Made by a program: the position numbers and the translations under genes
From: JBCBTJ01 sp964597685
Lineage (GTDB): Bacteria; Pseudomonadota; Alphaproteobacteria; Caulobacterales; Hyphomonadaceae
Assembly (NCBI GenBank): GCA_964597685.1
Contig: CAZQZC010000151.1
Coordinates: forward strand, 1-6,929
Reading direction: 5' to 3'
Length of the DNA: 6,929 bases
The notes under the pieces: generated by a model
Seen by the model: only the letters and a program-made list of their open reading frames with translations
Databases searched by the model: none
Told to the model about the DNA's origin: nothing
Shown: positions 1 through 4,322 of the stretch, piece after piece
Position numbering within the stretch: the first letter of the stretch is position 1
How the letters are laid out: every line of letters begins with the position of its first letter

Positions 1-82
1 AGGCCGCGTCGAGCCCCGTGCGAGGTCCGCCTTTGAAACGAGCCATCCTTGAGCTCTCGGAGCCTGGATTAGCGCCGCCGGA
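1..82. other. left-edge sequence, no supported gene
   Basis: No gene can be supported here, but there are two weak possibilities. On the minus strand an ATG at 46-44 opens a frame reading MARFKGGPRTGLDAA to the window edge, with AAGG touching the start and GAGAG about 8 bases before it. On the plus strand all three frames stay open from the edge for a while and stop at about 36, 51 and 125. A plus-strand gene ending here would fit the T-rich plus-strand hairpin that follows. The fragment is too short to choose between them. Confidence 0.25.
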
Positions 83-137
83 CTATAGCGGCGCGCGACC
101 GATTGGACTCACCGCGCCGCTATAGGTCTTTGTTTTT
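83..137 (+). terminator. stem-loop with T-rich tail (plus-strand terminator candidate)
   Basis: A perfect 13-base inverted repeat has arms CTATAGCGGCGCG (83-95) and CGCGCCGCTATAG (113-125) around a 17-base loop. It is followed on the plus strand by TCTTTGTTTTT (127-137). This is the form of a rho-independent terminator for plus-strand transcription arriving from the left of the window. Read on the minus strand, the hairpin is followed by TCCGGCGGCG, with no T run, so it is a poorer fit as terminator of the subtilase transcript. Confidence 0.5.
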
Positions 138-185
138 AAGCGTTTCCGGACGGCGAACCGGTCTCCACTTCGCCTGGAAACGCTT
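138..185 (-). terminator. nested stem-loop at the 3' end of the subtilase gene
   Basis: The outer arms AAGCGTTTCC (138-147) and GGAAACGCTT (176-185) are perfectly complementary. They enclose a second complementary pair, GGCGAA (152-157) and TTCGCC (169-174), so the element can fold into one long hairpin of 16 pairs with a small internal loop and an 11-base tip. It begins within the TAA stop of the subtilase gene (187-185). On the minus strand it is followed by A-rich, not T-rich, sequence. It may therefore act as a 3' stability element or a rho-assisted stop rather than a classical intrinsic terminator. Confidence 0.4.
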
Positions 186-1378
186 TAATCGCGCAGGCAT
201 TGTAAGCGCTGAGCGGCGACGAGGCCGGCGCCATAGATTGGATCGGGACCGCGGGGGCCCAGGTCGCGGGTTTGAGCTTTCAGCTCGGCGGCGATGCGCC
301 GCGGGTCGCGGAGACGCGTAAGCTCGGGATCGGCGGCGATGCGGGCCGTCACGAATGGAGCGGCGATCGACGTGCCGGTGATGAATTTCCCGTCGCCCAA
401 GGCGTTGACATAAACATCGACGCCCGGCGCGGCGACGTCCACGTGCCCGCCCCGGATGGCTTGTTCGTAGATTAGACCGTCGCGGTCGACCGCTGTGACC
501 GCAAGCACTTCGTCGAAGGCGGCTGGATAGCGCGGCGGCGCCCCCGCGCCGTCATTGCCGACGGCGGCGACGAGAATCATGCCGCTGCGCGCAGCCCCAG
601 AGACGGCGCGGTCCAGTAATTTGTTATAGGGGCCGGCCAGACTGATGTTCACCACTTTCGCATCGGCGCGCTGAAGCCAGTCGAGAGACAGGATGATAGA
701 CGTAACGCTGGCGGCGGGCGCCGCGCTGTCGTCGACGACAGTCGCAACGTATAGGTTGGCGTCGGTCAACCGGCCCGGCCCCACCAATAGTTCCGCCACG
801 GCCGTGCCGTGTTCGTCGGGCGGCGTTTCGGGGTCTCCGCCGCTGAAATCGCGCGTCATTAGACGCGTATTCGGCGCACGGGCGACGTTCGGGGAAACGC
901 GGCCGTCTATCATTCCGATCTTGGCGTGGGCGGGACATCCCTCCAAAGGCCAGCCAATCATCATAGAGGCGTAGAACTTCGCCCCCTCCAAAGCCGTGTT
1001 TGAAGATTGCTCGGTGAAGGCGCCCTGCTGCAGGGTATAACGATGATCGACGCCAACCGTGGCGCGCGGCTCCAGGCCTTCAAGTTCGCGGATCGCTGCG
1101 GAACCGCTCAATCCTCGCGGCTTGTCGAGATCAAGCATGACCAGGCTCAATCCCGTGAGAATGCGCCGCTCGCGTAATCTGTATCCAAGGCGTTCCGCCT
1201 TGCCCAACAACGTGGCGGACGCATCGAGCGAGTTGAGCAAGACGATGATCTTGGTGTCGTCAACGACGTTGTCTTGCGCCTTATCAATCTGAATCTGAGG
1301 CGCAGGCTCTGGCGTGAACCCTTCGCATGCGCCGACGGCCAACGTGAAAGCCAAGGCGAGAGATTTGAACGAATGCAT
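185..1378 (-). CDS. S8 family (subtilisin-like) serine protease, predicted lipoprotein
   Basis: This 397-residue endopeptidase of the subtilase family is predicted to sit in the envelope. Residues 1-18 form a lipoprotein signal with lipobox VGAC (Cys18). Glu follows the Cys, so Lol sorting to the outer membrane is expected. Residues about 42-117 have the strand-helix-strand-strand-helix-strand look of a subtilase propeptide. The catalytic domain shows Asp158 (IGMIDGRV), His190 (DEHGTAVAELLVG), oxyanion Asn275 (VAAVGNDG) and Ser337 (GTSIAAPFVTA), so it should be active. Cys148, just before the catalytic Asp, and Cys394, near the C-terminus, could form a disulfide. It is short for a subtilase, with no extra C-terminal domains. 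The ATG at 1378 is preceded by a purine-rich stretch and, further up, by an ECF-like promoter. It lies 67 bases after the porin gene on the same strand, so it could also be read from the porin transcript. The substrate is unknown; the nearby anti-sigma factor is a candidate partner. Confidence 0.93.
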   Translation of the reverse strand: MHSFKSLALAFTLAVGACEGFTPEPAPQIQIDKAQDNVVDDTKIIVLLNSLDASATLLGKAERLGYRLRERRILTGLSLVMLDLDKPRGLSGSAAIRELEGLEPRATVGVDHRYTLQQGAFTEQSSNTALEGAKFYASMMIGWPLEGCPAHAKIGMIDGRVSPNVARAPNTRLMTRDFSGGDPETPPDEHGTAVAELLVGPGRLTDANLYVATVVDDSAAPAASVTSIILSLDWLQRADAKVVNISLAGPYNKLLDRAVSGAARSGMILVAAVGNDGAGAPPRYPAAFDEVLAVTAVDRDGLIYEQAIRGGHVDVAAPGVDVYVNALGDGKFITGTSIAAPFVTARIAADPELTRLRDPRRIAAELKAQTRDLGPRGPDPIYGAGLVAAQRLQCLRD

Positions 1379-1409
1379 AGCGTTTTCGCTTTCTTGCCGT
1401 CTCGTCAGG

Positions 1410-1440
1410 CTTAGTCGGCCCCAGATCGTTTTCGGTTCAA
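1410..1440 (-). promoter_or_regulatory. ECF-sigma-like promoter of the subtilase gene
   Basis: Read on the minus strand, TTGAACC (1440-1434) is followed by exactly 17 bases and then GAC (1416-1414) and TAAG (1413-1410). The -35 core GAACC with a short GxC -10 core at 16-17 bases matches the general ECF promoter form. The same -35 heptamer and spacing occur before the anti-sigma gene in this window. The element fits entirely in the 67-base gap between the porin stop and the protease ATG, leaving a leader of roughly 25-30 bases. It is a pattern match by eye, without mapped transcription starts. Confidence 0.5.
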
Positions 1441-1445
1441 TCTGA

Positions 1446-2717
1446 TTAAAAACGGCGACTTATCGCAAAGAACACCCGCCTGACATCCGCAGCGAATGTG
1501 TCAGCCTGATAATCGGCGAAAATGAAAGACAAACCGACCTGATCCAGTCGCGCGCTGACGCTGACATCGACCTCGCGCCCCAATCGCGCCTGATCCGCTT
1601 CAGCGCCGAACCAATGGGCGCGAACGGATGCTGCGACGCCGCGCAGCGGTCCAATGGCGCCGACACGCCAGCCAGCGGACACAGAATGGTCGACGATTCC
1701 GACATCCGGCGTCTCTAGAAAGACGTCGGCCTCGCCCTGGAACTTGTGCAAAGTGCCCAGCGGCGTCTGAAAGCCGATCGTCCCCGCTCCAAGGCTCTCA
1801 AACCGATAGCCCAAGAAGAAGTCGTCGACCTCGGCGGTGAGGGCGGCCGCCCAGTAATTTGCGGAATAGTCGACAGGATTTCCGGCAAAGTCGGTCTGCC
1901 TGGCGAAACTGGCCTCCCATTTCAACGCCGCGCGCTTCGACTGCCACCTTCCGTCCAAACGCGCGCCCGTTGTTTGCGACGAGGCGGTTTCGTCCGAGGC
2001 GTCTTCAGGTCCGGTTTCGAGATCAAAAGCGTAGTGGAAGCCCGTCAGCCGGCCAAACGGGATCTCGACGCTGGCGTTCGCAAAGTACGAGTCGCCCTCA
2101 AACCGATCGAGCTCGCCGCGGCCAAAAATCCTCTGGGTTTGTCGAACATAGCCCACGTCGAGGGCGAAAACGGAGCTTGGCGACCAGGACGCCGAGACAG
2201 CGTCGTAGGTCTGTTGGTTCTGGCGAAAGTCGACGGAGCCGAGAAATCGCTCATCGTCGAGGGAGAGGTTCTGACGCCCGATGATAATGCGAACGTCGTC
2301 AACGGGCTCAAAGCCGAGTTGGAACCGATTCAGCTCGACAATTGTGGGATCGGCGATGACCGGAAGCTCCGGCGGGGGCGACACGCCGTCGTCGAAATTG
2401 TCCACGAGCGCTCCGATGGCCTCGCCCTCTATGATGAGCCAGATACGGCGGGTGATCGGAACGTCGAGCCCCAGGCGCGCGCGCAAGGTGACTGCATCGG
2501 ACGATTGGTCGAATGAAGCGTCGGAGGCGTGTTCGTAGCGCAGGCGCGCGTCCCCGAACAAACGAGGTTTGATCAATGTCTCGTCGGCAGCCGCTGGCCC
2601 AGGCGCCAATGTGACGCCGCCCAGCAGCACGCCAACCGCCGCGCTGTGAAACTTGCAGCGCGTTCGGCTGCAATTTATTCGCGGAGGCGGTAACGCTCGA
2701 TCGAGACGATTACGCAA
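1446..2717 (-). CDS. outer-membrane beta-barrel porin, alginate export family-like
   Basis: This is a predicted outer-membrane channel. A hydrophobic signal core (AAVGVLLGGVTLA, then PGPAAADE with likely cleavage before DE) leads into alternating beta-strand sequence that ends in a terminal Phe (AISRRF), as expected of a BAM-assembled barrel. The segment IIIGRQNLSLDDERFLGS followed by RQNQQTYDAV resembles the conserved signature of alginate-export (AlgE-like) porins, GRQ..L...RF.G...WRQN.QT.D. The substrate cannot be inferred; alginate transport itself is not implied, since no alginate genes are seen. The start is uncertain because no in-frame ATG exists. I prefer TTG at 2717 (GGGG nine bases upstream). 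The longest option is GTG at 2801, which adds 28 residues before the signal and overlaps the anti-sigma promoter. It is divergent from the anti-sigma gene and upstream of the protease gene. Confidence 0.8.
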   Translation of the reverse strand: MRNRLDRALPPPRINCSRTRCKFHSAAVGVLLGGVTLAPGPAAADETLIKPRLFGDARLRYEHASDASFDQSSDAVTLRARLGLDVPITRRIWLIIEGEAIGALVDNFDDGVSPPPELPVIADPTIVELNRFQLGFEPVDDVRIIIGRQNLSLDDERFLGSVDFRQNQQTYDAVSASWSPSSVFALDVGYVRQTQRIFGRGELDRFEGDSYFANASVEIPFGRLTGFHYAFDLETGPEDASDETASSQTTGARLDGRWQSKRAALKWEASFARQTDFAGNPVDYSANYWAAALTAEVDDFFLGYRFESLGAGTIGFQTPLGTLHKFQGEADVFLETPDVGIVDHSVSAGWRVGAIGPLRGVAASVRAHWFGAEADQARLGREVDVSVSARLDQVGLSFIFADYQADTFAADVRRVFFAISRRF

Positions 2718-2785
2718 TTTGTCGAACCCCGCCTCGCATATCGACACCCCACAGGAATGCGCCACGAATTTCGCAAAGAGTCTTT

Positions 2786-2817
2786 TTGAACCTTGCTCCA
2801 CACCAGTCCGTCATAAG
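2786..2817 (+). promoter_or_regulatory. ECF-sigma-like promoter of the anti-sigma gene
   Basis: TTGAACC (2786-2792) is followed by 17 bases and then GTC (2810-2812) and ATAAG. This is the same -35 heptamer and the same spacing as in front of the subtilase gene, and both spacers end in CC. It would give a leader of about 60 bases before the ATG at 2881. The element overlaps the alternative GTG start of the divergent porin gene at 2801. The simplest reading is autoregulation by the sigma factor encoded next door; this is inferred from the motif only. Confidence 0.5.
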
Positions 2818-2880
2818 AGAAAGGCGAAGTCTCGGTTTGGCCGGACTGCGCCTGAGAGTGCGATTTTGAACGAGAGATCG

Positions 2881-3486
2881 ATGTTGCGAGCAGATAAAGA
2901 GATAATTGCTCTGTTGCCGGAATATATCAACGGCGCCTTGAGCGAGGAAGACGCCGCAGAGGTTGAGCGCGCCGCGGCCTCCAATGAGGACATCGCCGCA
3001 GAGATCGATACGCTCCGCAACGTTGCATCTGCGCTGAAATCCGCGGCGCCCGATAATAATCCCGGCGAACTGGGATGGGCGCGCCTTTCGCGTGCGATCG
3101 AAGCCGAAGAGGCCGCCGCATCCCGAGACGCCTTTAAACGTGGAGGCGTCGAACCGGCGTGGCGCTATGCCGCCTTCGCGCTCGCCGCCATTGTCGTTGG
3201 CCAAACCGCATGGCTGGCCAGCAATACCGGCGCGGGAAGCGAACCTACGTATGGCCTTGCCTCGGAAACAACGGACGATTCGTTGTCGCTGCGGGCCATG
3301 TTTGTCGCTTCGGCGCCGCAAAGCGCTGTCGCCGACCTGTTGAAAGCTCAGGACGGACAGATCGTAGGCGGCCCCAGCGCTATCGGATTGTTTGAGATAA
3401 GATTTCCGTCGGAACAGGCGCGCGACGAGGCTGCGGCGGTGTTTCGCACGCGCACCGATGTCGTCTCGACCGTCCAAACAGACTAA
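2881..3486 (+). CDS. membrane anti-sigma factor with propeptide-like periplasmic domain
   Basis: This 201-residue protein is predicted to hold an ECF sigma factor inactive at the inner membrane. Residues 1-55 form an acidic helical cytoplasmic domain (LLPEYINGALSEEDAAEVER) typical of anti-sigma domains. They contain no His or Cys, so the zinc-binding HxxxCxxC motif of ZAS proteins is absent. The PGELGWARLSRAI segment (61-73) is followed by one membrane helix (about 97-113). The periplasmic tail (136-199) reads DGQIVGGPSAIGLFEIRFP, then a helix, then DVVSTVQ. That pattern and predicted fold recall subtilase propeptides (I9-like). I chose ATG 2881 because GAGAGATCG precedes it and the family domain begins there; a frame extending upstream to 2653 runs through the promoter. 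It is convergent with its probable sigma partner, with 24 bases between them. The role is firm at family level; the sensing mechanism is inferred. Confidence 0.85.
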   Translation: MLRADKEIIALLPEYINGALSEEDAAEVERAAASNEDIAAEIDTLRNVASALKSAAPDNNPGELGWARLSRAIEAEEAAASRDAFKRGGVEPAWRYAAFALAAIVVGQTAWLASNTGAGSEPTYGLASETTDDSLSLRAMFVASAPQSAVADLLKAQDGQIVGGPSAIGLFEIRFPSEQARDEAAAVFRTRTDVVSTVQTD

Positions 3487-3510
3487 TTCATCAGCCAAGC
3501 GCGGCGCGCC

Positions 3511-4059
3511 TTAGGGGGTCTGCGACAAGCATCGCAGCAAAAGCGATTTTGCGTGCATGACGCGCGTCTTCACCGTGCCCAGCGGACAGTCTTCGATCTC
3601 AGCAATCTCCGCGTATGACAGGTCTTCGAAGAAGGCGAGATGGATCACCGAACGATGAGCGTCGCTTAACTTGCTAACGCAGGCGCGCACCCGTTCAGCG
3701 TCTTGCGAGGCGGAGACGATCTCGCGCGGGCCGGGGGCGTCGTCCTCGGACTCTGGAGGCGCGTCGGTGAGAATTGTACGACCGTGCTTTCGCGTCCAAT
3801 CCACTGCTTTGTTTCGAGCAATGGCGTAGATCCAAGACTTCACCGATGATCGCCCGCCGAATGTGCCGGCCTTGCGCCAAACCTCGAGCATCGTCTCTTG
3901 CACGACGTCCGACGCCTCAAGGGGATTGGACAGCCAATTGAGAACGAATTGATAGATTCCGTCACCGTGGCGTTCGTAGATCGCACGCATTGCGGTGCGA
4001 TCTCCGGACGAGATGCGTTGCAGCAACTCGTTTTCGGTAGCTCCTGCCATTTTCATCAC
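3511..4059 (-). CDS. RNA polymerase ECF sigma factor, RpoE-type (sigma-70 family)
   Basis: This 182-residue two-domain sigma factor directs RNA polymerase to ECF promoters. Region 2 (about 22-93) contains AIYERHGDGIYQFVLNWL, the acidic DVVQETMLEVWR core-binding/-10 segment and WIYAIARNKAVDWTRK. An acidic linker (95-120) follows. Region 4 (about 122-176) carries the helix-turn-helix LSYAEIAEIEDCPLGTVKTR that reads the -35 element. Regions 1 and 3 are absent, as usual for this group. The start is GTG 4059, ATG 4056 or ATG 4050 (GTG-ATG-AAA-ATG). A weak TTGGA lies nine bases before ATG 4056, so one of the first two is likely. It is convergent with the anti-sigma gene instead of being co-transcribed with it, which is the less common arrangement. 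A plausible regulon includes the anti-sigma and subtilase genes, from their shared promoter motif. Confidence 0.93.
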   Translation of the reverse strand: MMKMAGATENELLQRISSGDRTAMRAIYERHGDGIYQFVLNWLSNPLEASDVVQETMLEVWRKAGTFGGRSSVKSWIYAIARNKAVDWTRKHGRTILTDAPPESEDDAPGPREIVSASQDAERVRACVSKLSDAHRSVIHLAFFEDLSYAEIAEIEDCPLGTVKTRVMHAKSLLLRCLSQTP

Positions 4060-4109
4060 GCTAAATCCAACACCCTTGCCGCCAACAAGGCGTTCGGTGT
4101 GGAGCCTGA

Positions 4110-4134
4110 AACGCTGATCGCGAGGCGTTGATCC
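4110..4134 (-). promoter_or_regulatory. weak ECF/EcfG-like promoter candidate for the sigma gene
   Basis: On the minus strand GGATC (4134-4130) is separated by 16 bases from CGTT (4113-4110). This is one mismatch away from the GGAAC-N16-CGTT form used by the alphaproteobacterial general stress sigma factor EcfG. It lies about 50 bases before the sigma start. It does not match the TTGAACC motif seen at the other two genes, so the sigma gene may not be simply autoregulated. Short motifs like this arise by chance. Confidence 0.2.
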
Positions 4135-4152
4135 ATAAGACGCCAGAGACGC

Positions 4153-4177
4153 AAAGACGCCGCTTTCGCGGCGCTTT
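4153..4177 (-). other. stem-loop between the RTX and sigma genes
   Basis: AAAG (4153-4156), a bulged A, then CGCCGC (4158-4163), a TTTC tip, GCGGCG (4168-4173) and CTTT (4174-4177) form a stem of ten pairs with one bulge. It lies upstream of the weak sigma promoter and downstream of the RTX gene. It could be a second terminator of the RTX transcript, followed on the minus strand by GCGTCTCT (the TCTTT just before that lies within the stem), or part of a longer sigma leader. The remainder of 4060-4275 shows no gene that I can support. Confidence 0.35.
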
Positions 4178-4275
4178 CAACAGAATCCATAGCCCAATAG
4201 TTCGGCGTTTTCGCTCAACAAGCAACAGGCTTCACTCTCACTCTAACGAATAGGATTACGATTTAGGAAGGGGAC

Positions 4276-4309
4276 GCTCCCCGGGAGCGGAAGCAAACTC
4301 CCGGGGAGC
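4276..4309 (-). terminator. strong stem-loop after the RTX gene
   Basis: A perfect 12-base inverted repeat, GCTCCCCGGGAG (4276-4287) and CTCCCGGGGAGC (4298-4309), encloses a 10-base loop and begins 13 bases after the RTX stop codon. On the minus strand it is followed by GTCCCCTTCCT, which is pyrimidine-rich but not a true T run. Position and stability make it the likely 3' end of the RTX transcript. Each arm is also nearly self-palindromic around CCCGGG, so alternative folds are possible. Confidence 0.6.
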
Positions 4310-4322
4310 TCCGGCAAGGAGC

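Noticed and set aside
1746..2516. A 256-codon plus-strand open frame opposite the porin gene
   Set aside because: The translation shows no domain, signal or motif, while the minus strand encodes a coherent beta-barrel protein.
2653..2880. Upstream extension of the anti-sigma frame to a TTG at 2653
   Set aside because: It would run through the divergent promoter region and the porin signal sequence. The anti-sigma domain starts naturally at ATG 2881, behind a purine-rich ribosome site.
2710..3498. A 262-codon minus-strand frame opposite the anti-sigma gene
   Set aside because: It has no recognisable feature and lies across both a promoter and a well-supported gene.
3487..3510. Terminator between the convergent sigma and anti-sigma genes
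   Set aside because: The gap contains only GCGCGGCGCGCC, which is palindromic but too compact for a good hairpin, and there is no T run on either strand.
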